Origin: Symsagittifera roscoffensis
Taxonomy: Eukaryota; Xenacoelomorpha; Acoela; Convolutidae
NCBI RefSeq assembly: GCF_963678635.1
Contig: NC_087064.1
Span: 9,401,671 to 9,465,670, forward strand
DNA: 64,000 bases
Direction of reading: 5' to 3'
Part shown: positions 46,785 through 57,190 of the stretch, in pieces
Position numbering within the stretch: the first letter of the stretch is position 1
Layout: each line of letters starts with the position of its first letter
Translations under genes and position numbers: made by a program
Notes under the pieces: generated by a model
What the model was told of the DNA's origin: nothing
The model's database searches: none
The model's input: only the letters and a program-made list of their open reading frames with translations

Positions 46785-46790
46785 TATAAA
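46785..46790 (+). promoter_or_regulatory. TATA box for the rightward polymerase transcript
   Basis: Positions 46785-46790 read tataaa, extended by aa, just downstream of the last CRE site and about 190 bp before the polymerase frame. Transcription would start near 46815. No ATG occurs between there and 46980. Confidence 0.55.
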
Positions 46791-46906
46791 AACGCTTATT
46801 TTATTGTGTTAAATCTTTCATTTTGTTTACCAATCTGAAATAATCAAAACAGTCAATTGAATTTCAGCTCAAATTTTGCATTTCGTTAATTCACGAAAAG
46901 AAAAAA

Positions 46907-46979
46907 GTAAGTATTTTCATTCAATTGGTACTTTAAGTTTTTGATTTCGGAACATTTCTAAAGTCCCAAAACTTTTTAG
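46907..46979 (+). other. Candidate 73-nt leader intron of the polymerase gene
   Basis: A consensus donor GTAAGT at 46907-46912 follows a purine-rich exon end. An acceptor actttttag ends at 46979. The next triplet, ATA (46980-46982), is in frame with the polymerase N-terminus, and no in-frame ATG precedes the conserved region. The triplet may be a mutated start codon. Splicing is inferred from signals only. Confidence 0.4.
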
Positions 46980-49900
46980 ATAAAGCCTGCCCTTAACCGA
47001 AACGAAAAATTGAAAGGTGAGGACTGTGCTCAGGAATACAGGAGAGCTGATGCTGCGACACATCTTAAGAGACGTGAAAAACAAAAGGAACATAAGTGTC
47101 CAAACTATCATTTTTATACAAAGAGCAAAGAGGAGATGGGTTATCATGTTGCGAAGAAGCATACTCAACCAAGTTCGAAGCAGTCGACAATTTGTCCTTC
47201 TTGCGAACAAGAATACTCAAAATAGTACTCTCTCCAACAACATCGGAGAAAAGAACATGGAACTAAGCAACGAAAATCCAGACCCAGTGATGCGGTGGCC
47301 GACTTGAACAAGATTCTGGAGGAAGAAGGGGAAGTTGGTGAAACACTTAAAGAGGAACTTAGTGCTTGTCAACATTTTCTCGTGGATACGGAGATCAAAA
47401 TTGGGAGATATAAGGTATTAAATTTCCAAATGTCCAGCAAGTTAGATACTAAATTAATCAACGAGAAACTTGAAGAAGTCTTCAACCAGCTCGATTTTGC
47501 TGCTAAAATCAGCATTGCTCTGGGTTTTGTTCTTCGAAATATTGAGACTGGTGAATATTGATATTTTTACGCCCATGAAAACAATACTTCATTTGCAAAA
47601 CCGCATTTGCTCTGTACTAAAGCAGACTGGATAACAATCCATGGAAAATTGGAAAAATATGAAATTGTGGAGCCATGTACCAAAGAACGTCAAAACACAA
47701 AGTAACGATTCAAGTTAATTGCTAACATCACAATTTTCTCAAAAACTTTCCAATTGGATGTCCCGACTCTGTCTTACCCGAACCTTTACTACGACATACG
47801 CAAATGAATTGTCTTTTATCTATCAAAGACAAGCAACCTTACAAAGAGCATTTGTGTCTTTTCCGTGCATTGGCCATGTACATGAACGGGCATAATGATC
47901 TCGACTCTCAAACTTCTAGATACCTAACAGAATTTGTATCAAAGTCTGGTTGTGATCCTAAAAGTTTTCGTGGAGTTTCCGTAGAAGACCTACCAGTTGT
48001 CGAGGAATTGTTCAAGGAAACATTTTTATTTACGATTTCGATATCCAAGAAGGAGAATGTATAGGAGAGCTAGCTCGTTGAAGTATTGGAGAATTTGATA
48101 AAACAATCAAATTACTGAGATTTAACAACCATATTATTCATACAAATGATATAGGGTAGTTTCTTTAAGTGCTTTCGATGCTCTAGCTGTGAACCTTTCT
48201 TTAATAAATCCGACAATTTTAACAACTATCTTCTGACATGCAAGGTCCGAGTGAAACATTTTTACCCAAAGAACGTGTATAAGCTTCAAGAAACCTTATT
48301 TGAAAAGCTAGAAGGATTCAGTCTTCCAGTTTCTGAAGACAACAAGTTTTTCGAAAATATGGCAATTTTCGATTTTGAGTCGATTAGTGTTCTTACAGAA
48401 GAACTAAAAGAGGCGCAAACTACTACCTGGATCGGAAAACATGTACCAATTTCAGTCTCTATGTCTTCAAATCTGATTGATGAACCCATCTTTTTGTACA
48501 ACAAGGATCCACAGAACTTGATAATTGAGTTGTAACCAACCTCGAGCTGTTGGCTGAACAAATTAAGCTAGAGATGAGAAAAAAAATTAAAGATATTGAA
48601 GTAGCTGTGAGTGAAAGATTGAAAAAGATATTTGATCAGCTGAACGAATGTGGTAAAAAAAATTTCAAGTAACAAATTTGAGAAGTAAGACAAATGTATT
48701 GAAGATTCAGAAGATATGTCAATACAATTCTTGCGAATTCAGAAAAATCCACCCATCGATTTGAAACATCTGGAGAGATATGTGAATACTTAATCTAATT
48801 TTGGATTTAACATCGTTTGATATGATTTGAATTTGATCAATTCATACTTGATTCCATATTAAATTCGCGATAAAGAACAAGAAACATCCGTCATCAAAAA
48901 AGAAAATGACTTTATATCTTTCAAATGTGGGGATGTGCAATTTCTCGACCTAATGAACTTTCTGGGTGGGGCAACTACTCTGGTTTCCTTTCTCAAAGCC
49001 TATAAAGCTAGCAAAACGAAAGGATTTTTTCCCTATGAGTTGTTTGATAACCCAGACAAACCTGACTTTGCTGAATTGCCACCATATGAAGCCTTTTTCA
49101 GTAAACTTAGAAAGAACAATCCTCTAGACAAAGACGTCACTGATTTTGAGAAGCTGAGAAAGACTGGACTTGACGACCAACAAGCACTGAAAAACTTCAA
49201 ATCAAGACTGTGCCTCCATTTGATTTGGATAATTACAATTACTTGCAAGAGACTTAGATTAAAAACGGAATGACAGTGTTCATAGACTTACCAATCCTGT
49301 GCAAGGCAAAAAAAGATTCAGTTTTATTATAACAAGAGGATAGATATGTTGAAATTTGGATGCACACTTCCAAATATAGCAAACATATGTCTACACAAAT
49401 CTACAAATTACAAGTTTTATGCATTTTGTGAAAGTGATAAGGATTTGTGTGAAAAAATTAGAGAAGACATGACTGGTGGGCCTTCCATTGTTTTTAGTCG
49501 AAAAGCTGTTATTGATAAAACATTCATCAGAAACTCATCAAATGTTTGTAAGTCGATTGTTGGAATTGATGCAAACCGGCTTTATCTCTTCTCAATGTGT
49601 CAAGATATGCCAACAGGACTGTACACGAGATGGGAGTTTGACACTGATATGCAGAAACTCAAGGCTAGACTTAATCAAACTCGCAATTTTGAGAAAACGG
49701 TCTTGTCTTTTTATCAAGAAACAAGACCAGAATGTAAAATTGAGAGCTTTTTTACATCTGGAAAACAGAAAAAAATCGACTGTTTAATGTGGACGGTTAC
49801 TGCGATCACTGTAAAACAGTGTTCGAAGCAATGGGATGTTACTGCCACTTCTGTTCTCGTCAAGAAGCTCGTCCCTCCTTAACAGAACAGGATATTGAGC

Positions 49901-51180
49901 AAGGTAAAAAGAAGAGAGAGATGGATGATTTGCGACGTGAATACATTTAAGAGAAAGGATACAGAGTGGAAGAAATGTGGGAGCGTGAGTGGTGTGGGAG
50001 CGTGAGGCGTGAGTTTCAAAAGGATTGACAAGATCAAAAATTACGTCAGAACCCAGATTTTCACTATAAAAGACCTCTTCGTACAGACTCCCTTCTAGCA
50101 TAAAAAAATATTGATCCCTTTTTGGATACGTTCACTGCGATTTAGTTGTTCCAGATGAGCTAAGATCAAAATTTGCGAATTTTTCTCCATTTTTCAAAAA
50201 TACTGAGTTTGGAAGAGATGATATTGGAGATTATATGAAGAATTATGCAATCGAGAACGAAATGCTAAAAAATCTTCAAACAATGCTGATATCTAGTTTC
50301 AAGCTGGAAAATGGAACGGTAATAACTCCTCTGTTCAACTTTTATTTGGAATTTGGCTTCCAGTGCAGCAAAGTTTACCGTTTTGCTCAGTATACTCCAC
50401 GGAAATGCTTCAATAATTTTGTTCAATCAGTGTTTGATGCGAGAAAAAAAGGAAATGAAAACCCTCTATCAGGAGTTGTAGCAGAAACAATGAAACTTTT
50501 GGGTAATTCATCCTATGGATATCAGATCATGGATAGATCCAAACATACAATTACGAAATATGTGAACGATGAAAAACACATAAATCGATCAATGAACCAC
50601 TGTTTAAAAGACTCAAAACAGTTGAAAAAGACTTAAATGAGATGGAGTTGTTGAAATCAACCATTGAGCATCGAGAACCTATCATTGTTGGCTTTTTCAT
50701 ACTTCAGTATGCAAAGCTGAGAATATTGAAACTCTACTATAACTTCCTTGACTGTGATATGATTTAAACAAATTTGAAGAAGTGGAGATGGATAAAGACT
50801 CACTTTACTTGGCACTAGCTGAAGAAAACTTATACGACTGTATCCAACCAGAAAAAAGAGACATTTGGGAAAAATGAGGGTAAATGATTTCAGAGACTCT
50901 TTCAAAGCAGCTGCAAAATCTAATTTCTTCCCTCGAACGTGTTGCAGTATCCATAAAAAGCATGATAAACGGGAGCCGGGACTTTTCAAAGGGGAATTTA
51001 GACGCACAGAAATGCTATGTTTATGTAGCAAGACAAATTCAAATCTAGCAGCAAAGGATTGAACAAGCGAGTTCTAAAAGATTCTGGCGATAGACCCTTG
51101 TCAAATTACAGGAGAGCTCTTGATGAAGCAATTAACCTAACCGAAGAACTAATTCCAAGTTTTTTGCACAAAAACTCTTA
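46980..51180 (+). pseudogene. Protein-primed family B DNA polymerase of the Polinton
   Basis: The polymerase spans about 1400 codons in many frames. N-terminal C2H2-like fingers (C-P-S-C near 47200) are followed in frame by TAG at 47223, TGA at 47559 and TAA at 47703. A Cys-rich knuckle lies near 48170-48240. The exonuclease motif A-I-F-D-F-E-S-I lies near 48360-48380. A conserved linker is F-F-P-Y-E-L-F-D near 49025. Motif A is G-I-D-A-N-R-L-Y-L-F near 49562-49590, and motif B is K-L-L-G-N-S-S-Y-G-Y near 50490-50520. Motif C is M-D-K-D-S-L-Y-L near 50788-50811, with Lys where the family has Thr. A Cys-rich insert follows motif A (near 49790-49880). The gene ends abruptly against the right TIR, apparently shortened. 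Intact relatives replicate the linear element from its ends. Confidence 0.9.
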
Positions 51181-51514
51181 CCATTGACTTACCATGTACC
51201 AAAAAACTAAATAAATAATTTGAATTCCACAATCTACACGTAATTAACAATTAATTGTTTCCAATTAGATAACGCGCGCCGAGATTTCTGCGAAAAAACT
51301 AAATATTTCCAAACAGAAACCAAAAAAATTTCGTTTTTCTTACCATTATTTTACCATCACACTGAAACCTTACCATCGGTATCCCTATCTTAATACATTG
51401 TAGACTCTATACCCAATCCTAATACATAACATGGCGGACCGGAAATCTATAACGTATCTTAATACATGGGGTCCGCCATGCACCCCCCCCCCTTTCAGCT
51501 TCAACCTCTACTAC
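51152..51514 (-). repeat. Polinton right terminal inverted repeat
   Basis: It is the reverse complement of 35786-35977 with about 170 extra bases. Outer landmarks are cctctactac, a C-run and ggggtccgccatgca. Inner landmarks are ccacaatctacacgtaatta and caaaaactcttaccattga. The extra segment contains repeated taccat-type and ccctatcttaatacat-like motifs and a gcgcgccgag block. Confidence 0.88.
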
Positions 51515-51589
51515 TGGAGAATTTTAATTTGGCACTAAGTTAAAAATTGACAAATTAGTCATTTTTATTGTGTATAAAACATGTATATA

Positions 51590-51735
51590 ACCTATAAATA
51601 ATATGTATATAATCTGTATATAATATGTAGATTATCTGTATAAAAACCTGTAGATAATCTGTAGATAATTTGTAGATAACCTGTAGATAATTTGTAAATA
51701 GTCTGTAGTTAATTTGTAGTTAATCTGTAAAAAAT
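51590..51735. repeat. 12-13 bp minisatellite
   Basis: About ten imperfect units of the type ctgtagataattt or atgtatataat, directly outside the Polinton right end. Confidence 0.8.
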
Positions 51736-52089
51736 CGATTTTGAAGGACGAGAAAAATCGATTATATCGCTGGAAAAAGAGGTGTTGCTAAACTAAAAAA
51801 CATACTCTCTGGAAACAAAAACAAATGTAACAAAATTTTGCGAAAAAATGAGTTCTAATCAATTATCTAATGGTTATAATCGAAGCTATACTGTTTTAAA
51901 AATGAAATATAATTTTTCTGAGATCTGTGTTTTTTTGTGTAGATAATCGATTTTTATCAATTTTTGTCACTGCGAGGTCGCTTATAAAAAACAAGCATCT
52001 TTACATCAGGATTGGAATTCGCTTTTACTAATTTCAGCTTCACAGTCCCAGTAAACTTTTTGAACTAACCTCCACGTTTAACCAAGTAT

Positions 52090-52330
52090 ATTGTTTCCGG
52101 AACCTCAAAAAAGTAACGAAATATTTGTCCTCGGGTAGTTTTTTTTCTACAGGAAAGTTTTGGCGTTTCAACAAGGAATTTTTTTTTATCAGCCGAAAAA
52201 TTTTGTAGTCTTGAGCTCAAATATAATAAAACAGATCCTCTGTGATAATTTTGTGTGAAGTTATTTGAGTCTGAAGACTGTCAATTTAGACAAATTGGGA
52301 TAAATCATGCATGCGCGCGCTGAGATTTAA
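52090..52330 (-). repeat. Inverted-repeat partner of 30880-31180
   Basis: The reverse complement aligns with 30880-31180 over several blocks, including tttgagctcaagac and the cgaggacaaatatttcgtta block. It lies about 0.6 kb outside the Polinton right TIR. Confidence 0.5.
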
Positions 52331-54140
52331 TCCGTTTTAAAAACCGGTCTAAATTTAAATGGGTGATTCTATATGGTCCATTTAAAATTATGGTTTATTA
52401 CTGACAAGAAATGAATCGCAATCAATTTTATGCTGATAGTGTAACAAAGACCTCACAAAATCGACTTGAATTGATTTAAAATCAGTTTAATTTGATACAA
52501 AAATGTATTTGGAAAAAATCTTTTGTTTTCGTTTCTAATTCGATTTTTAAATTCAATTTTTCACAAATTTTTTTAGGTTTCAATTTCATCCAAACATTAG
52601 TAACAGCAAAAGCAACCGAATCGCAAAATCTGAACAACCGAAAAAAGGTCAAAAAAGGCTAAAACATATTAGAAAATGATCAAACTTGGTGTGGAATAAT
52701 AAAAAGTGGACAGTATTTTTCATCCAACTTTGATTTGGGTTCTGTTCCAACTTTCGAAAACAACAGAAAAAAGTGCCAATAAGGGCTTAAAATATTAAGT
52801 AATTTCCTCTGAAACAAAAACTCCCATAATAATGAATCATACTGGCGGAGTTACAATTTTTGTTATTAGGCTAAGAGGTGAAGGGGAAAGACACGGAGGT
52901 GTTTTAACTTTTGAAAAAGTTTTTTTCTCTGTTTTCTGAATTGGTTTTGAATTGCCTTCCCATTAAGACGCGATAGCATTAATATTAATTTTTTTTGCCT
53001 CTGATTTCTGTGTTTTGTTTGACTTATGATGACTTGATTTACAAAGCAATTGAGTATTTTTGATTTCCCACCCTCCCGAACTTATTTAATCAATTGTATT
53101 CAAGACCAATGTGGTTTTTCTGAAAAAAAAATTGAAATTGAAACAATTTTATAACAATCTCCTGGGATGACGCTGAAACAAAAGAAACAAAAAAACTTTG
53201 AAATAATTTAGGAAAAAGGGTGAACAGTCAGCTAGGAAAAAATTAAGTTTCAGAAATCGACGCTAGGGGCACAGAGTGCGCGCGAATCAAGAATTTAGGC
53301 ATATTTAGATTGTTTGATATATTTTAAATCTGAAATGGCCAAAAGTTGGATACGCGCCATTTGATAATATTTTACGAAGTTATAAGTCTTTCTGATAACA
53401 ACAACCCGATGCCTGGTAAGAATTTATACGTTTGCAATTAAACGAGAACTTCCAAGCATTGAACCATAGAATTATAAAAAGAAGGCTTTTTTGCAGACTC
53501 ATTGCGTTAGATTTTCCTTATCTACCACGTAACCAGCAAATATGGCGTTCATGGGTGATTTTGAGAAGGGCAGAAGGTTGCGTTGGTCCTGAGACACATA
53601 TACCCCCATCTTTTTTGTTACGACCATTGAAAATGGGGAGGAGCCTCTGTATTCGTGAGTGTTTTATTTTTCCCCCATGAAAATAAGGTACCACAAATAA
53701 TCATCGAAATGAATTTTGCGATATATCATATTCCAAAAACTTCCACAATGTCCAGAAAAAATGTTTGAATTATCTGAGTTTTAGTGTAAATACGAGCGAA
53801 TAAAGCGATAGAGTAACGTCGTTATCTGAAAATTTTAGGCTAAGAAAACTTCATACTAATAAAACGAAAACTATTTGAACGCTTTCTAGGCAAAAAATTT
53901 GCTTAATGTAACGGTACCTTGACAAAAAAGTTGTCTAAAAAGGTTTTGAACTTATTTGCATATTTTTCAAAACAATTTTAAAACACTTTGAAGGAAAATG
54001 GAAGAAACTTTTTTTTGAAATGGTTCCGACCAAAAAAATATATAGATTTTTTAAGACAATGGTCGAAACATTCTGTGCTGCCTGCACAGTAACCGGCTAG
54101 CCTTGTTTTTGTGTAAGTGTATATGATTGGAACATTTCCT
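52331..54140. other. No gene seen
   Basis: AT-rich sequence. The ORF 53432-53680 has no recognised motif and an ordinary AT-rich composition. Confidence 0.4.
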
Positions 54141-54144
54141 TTTA

Positions 54145-54345
54145 TATTTTTTTCACATTGTCCGATTGTTATGAAAACTAACACGCGCACTAATGAGGAC
54201 ATGACCACTGTGTAATCTTTATATTTAAATTTGTAGACCCACTCGTTTCACCATAAAACAGATGCTCGTGCGAGTTGGGGGAAGAAACCTCACCCCTGAA
54301 TTTGCTGCACACCCTAGCGAAACCAGGGGGATCACTATGTAATCA
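54145..54345. mobile_element. Second copy of the MITE-like right end
   Basis: Shared blocks with 22225-22391 include cacattgtccgattgt-atga, ggacatgacc / ggccatgaca, and actcgttt-accataaaac / actcgttggaccataaaacg. It ends with a G-run and gcacaccctagcg. Orientation is the same. Confidence 0.45.
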
Positions 54346-54400
54346 CACACACATACACACACATACACACACACACGCACACACACAATCACATACACAC
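54343..54400. repeat. (CA)n microsatellite
   Basis: A CA dinucleotide run interrupted by a few CATA and CG units. Confidence 0.95.
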
Positions 54401-56631
54401 GTATAGACAATTTTCTATAGTTTGTCATGCGAATGGATAAAAACTATCCCTTGTAATTTTTAATTAACTAATATGGCTTCAAACAGTGTTTGCTATGATT
54501 TCACAAACAACAGTTTCAGTTTTGAAGATCAAGCAACTTCAGTTTCGATTTGTCATCATGGTCTCCTGAATGTAATGTGAATAAACCAGTAGCCACTGTA
54601 GCGTGATTGAACTGTTTGATCGGCGAACTGTTACATTTGTTGATCTCGTTTCTTGCCAGTGATTGTCATACTGAGCACCCATGAATTACTTTTTTGTCTC
54701 TTCAAATTTGAAAAAGATTCGATTAAGTTCTAATAAATTTTCTTGCAAAAACCTTTAACTTTTTCTTCATTCCTTGAAATCTAATTTCAGCATTTACATG
54801 AGTCATTACGAGGCCAAACTGTGCGCTGGGTAGGACAATTTGGTGTCTGTATGTTCCCAGATTCCATACACCATTTTTAAAGCGGATTCCGCAAATTTTG
54901 TTGCAAATACCAAAATTTTGTTGCTGTCTCCGTCCGAGGAATACAAAACAGCAAAGAACATCAACGACAAATAGCAATATTAAGGATCCCACAATAAATC
55001 TTTTTTTTGTCCACTTGTGGAATCCGCTTACAAAACGCAAAATGCACAGTTTGGCTTCATAAAGACCTTAAGTAATTTTTACTTATAGTTTTCGAGTTTT
55101 TTTTACCTTTTAAGTTTTTATTAATAGTTTTGGGTACAAAACAAATACAGCCGTTATTGTTAGAACAAATTTGTGTTTTTCCAACGGCTGTTTAATTTTT
55201 CCAAAGTAATTTTTCAGCTTTCGAATATGAGGAAAAACTTTGTATATGAAGCTTTTTCTGAGAAAAATTTTACATTTAACTATGCAATGTTGACAAACTT
55301 TTTCAAAATCAACCGATATCGCGTGATGACTTGAGCTCAAAATTTAACAAAAAATTGTTACATGAGACTTTGTTCGTTAAACTGGAGTTTTTTGATACGA
55401 TTTTTTTGAAGAAAAATAACCCCTACGTAAAATAACTTTCTTTGTCTCAGCTCAAGACTTTTGATATAATCATGTTATAATCATGCTATACTAGATTGAT
55501 GTAAATATTCTTAAGGGTTGCTGAAGTTAATCGCGTTTTGATCATGTTTTACTACACGCACAGTGCAGGTTGTTTGCTTAGTAGTCTAGCCTAAGCTATA
55601 GGTGTCACCTAAGATCGTCAATTTTTTCGACAAAAAATATAGAAGAAACAAGAGTTAGAAAATGCGCACAAAATAATGAGGTTGATTTTTAGGTGCACTG
55701 TTTTATTGTTTTGGCTAAATGTACTGAACACCCTAGAGAGAAGTATACCTTTATTTCTACGATACCTTAAATTTTTTCATCTTATCAGAATTGAGGTTGC
55801 TTACTCAAGTCAATTCTATGAGATGAGTTCGATTGCCCTTCTACTGGAGAGTCGTCTGAGTATCCTTGGCTTTATTGGTCGGTGGTATATCCGCTTCCAT
55901 TGCATGCTGGGAGAATAGTTAGTTTTTACACTCGTCTTGTTTTATCTTGATTTTGCACTTAATCGAGTTCATGGAAAAACTAGGGAATTTGTTCTTTTTA
56001 GAATGTGTTTTCTTTAGATTAGAAAAGAAGACAAAAGTTGGATTTAATATAAGGAAAAGAAAAATTTTAATAAATTTGGTTTTTGCAGCTAGTTGCTGTT
56101 GTGAGAGCAAAACGATACACTGAAGAATTCTTGCCGGTCCTTTTACTCGTAAGCACAAACCCGCAGCATTTTATGAATCTAAGTACCAAGGCTTCACCTG
56201 CTCCGTTTTCTTTCCTTCAGCATAAGGGAATTTACAAGGTTTAATTTAATTTTCCAATCAGTTATGGCTCATTCCTTAGTACTTTAAGATTAAAACCAAA
56301 CTTTAATTTCTATCTGTTTGAAAAAGTATAGTCTTTTGTTGGGTTCATAAGTGTAGAAGTGCAGTTTCTGCTTTATCTATGCCTAATCAAAGCAAAAAAT
56401 AGTTTTATCTATGTGCTTAAAGTTTGAGTTAAGAAAATGGCAGTTTAGTAATCACCGTCAAACTAAAGTACTGAGCATGAAAAAATGATAAAAATTGGGA
56501 AAATATTTACAAAGTATCTCTGAAAACAAGAGTTCAGAATCTGAAAAGGATTTATTAAGTCGTTTTCTGTTTTAATGAACAGAGGTTTTGGTAATGAAAA
56601 ACACTTTTGGTAATATAGAATTGAAGTTAAT
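54401..56631. other. No supportable gene
   Basis: ORFs of 75-105 codons occur on both strands (54723-55040 minus, 55110-55340 minus, 55676-55918 plus) without recognised domains. 54723-55040 has a hydrophobic stretch (L-I-L-L-F-V-V-D-V-L-C-C-F-V-F-L) and could be a short membrane protein, but nothing supports it further. Confidence 0.3.
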
Positions 56632-57190
56632 TTAAATGAACAGTTGAGACATTAGCCTTTTATCCATGTAGTATTCTGGTTGATCTTCCTCATAGGTCAT
56701 GGTATGCATTAATGATGCGAACAATTCTTCTGCAGTTTTTGCAAGCATTATTTTATCGTCTATGAAGTTTACTGCTTGATTTGATTTTTAATATAGGTGC
56801 AAAATGTGTTGTCATTTTTCTAATAGAACAAGTTTGGTTGACCATATAAACCGTGGAAACCTCGTTTAAAATTGTATTGCTTGATCCAATTGTAAAACTT
56901 GTTGTGTTTTGTCAGTTAAGATTTTTTGATTATATGCGGAATAAAGACCAATTGTGGCAAAGAAATTATTTTAAAGCTTAGGTATGAGCAATCCTGTTGG
57001 CTTTAATGGCCATGAAGATTGGTTTAAGTCAGTTTTTGAGTTTAGGTATCTCGCATCATTAACTATGTGAGCTTGTCTATATTTCCCTCTGTTAGTTATA
57101 TATTTGAATTTATAAATTCTGATCTCATTTCTCTAATTATATTTTCTCTAAGGGTTCCCGATTTACATAAAATTCTCGCTTGTTTTTGAG
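56632..57190 (-). pseudogene. Decayed reverse transcriptase, probably Ty3/gypsy-like
   Basis: The minus strand reads, in colinear pieces, S-G-T-L-R-E-N-I-I-R-E-M-R near 57140-57180. Then comes V-N-D-A-R-Y-L-N-S-K-T-D-L-N-Q near 57030-57060, which fits the D-Y-R-x-L-N block. F-F-A-T-I-G-L-Y-S-A-Y-N-Q near 56940 fits the block with the first catalytic Asp, here Gly. F-K-R-G-F-H-G-L-Y-G-Q-P-N near 56860 fits the F-G-L-x-x-A-P block. Finally V-N-F-I-D-D-K-I near 56750 fits the Y-x-D-D box. Stops and frame changes separate the pieces. The order and spacing match a retrotransposon reverse transcriptase; the family level is inference. Confidence 0.6.

Larger units (their letters stand above)
35786..51514. 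mobile_element. Degenerate Polinton/Maverick (adintovirus-like) element, 15.7 kb
   Basis: The element is bounded by terminal inverted repeats (35786-35977 and 51152-51514). It carries the diagnostic Polinton set: protein-primed family B DNA polymerase rightward, and integrase, packaging ATPase, adenovirus-type protease, major capsid and penton proteins leftward. Polintons replicate with their own polymerase, insert with a retroviral-type integrase and are thought to form virions. The length falls in the usual 15-20 kb range. Nearly every large gene carries frameshifts or stop codons and several catalytic positions are substituted, so the copy is dead. I could not identify the 6-bp target duplication expected of the family. 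The flanks hold unrelated repeats, which suggests insertion into repeat-rich DNA. Confidence 0.93.

Noticed and set aside
54723-55040. 105-codon minus ORF with a hydrophobic segment
   Set aside because: A single hydrophobic run in AT-rich DNA is weak evidence; no family signature or neighbour context.
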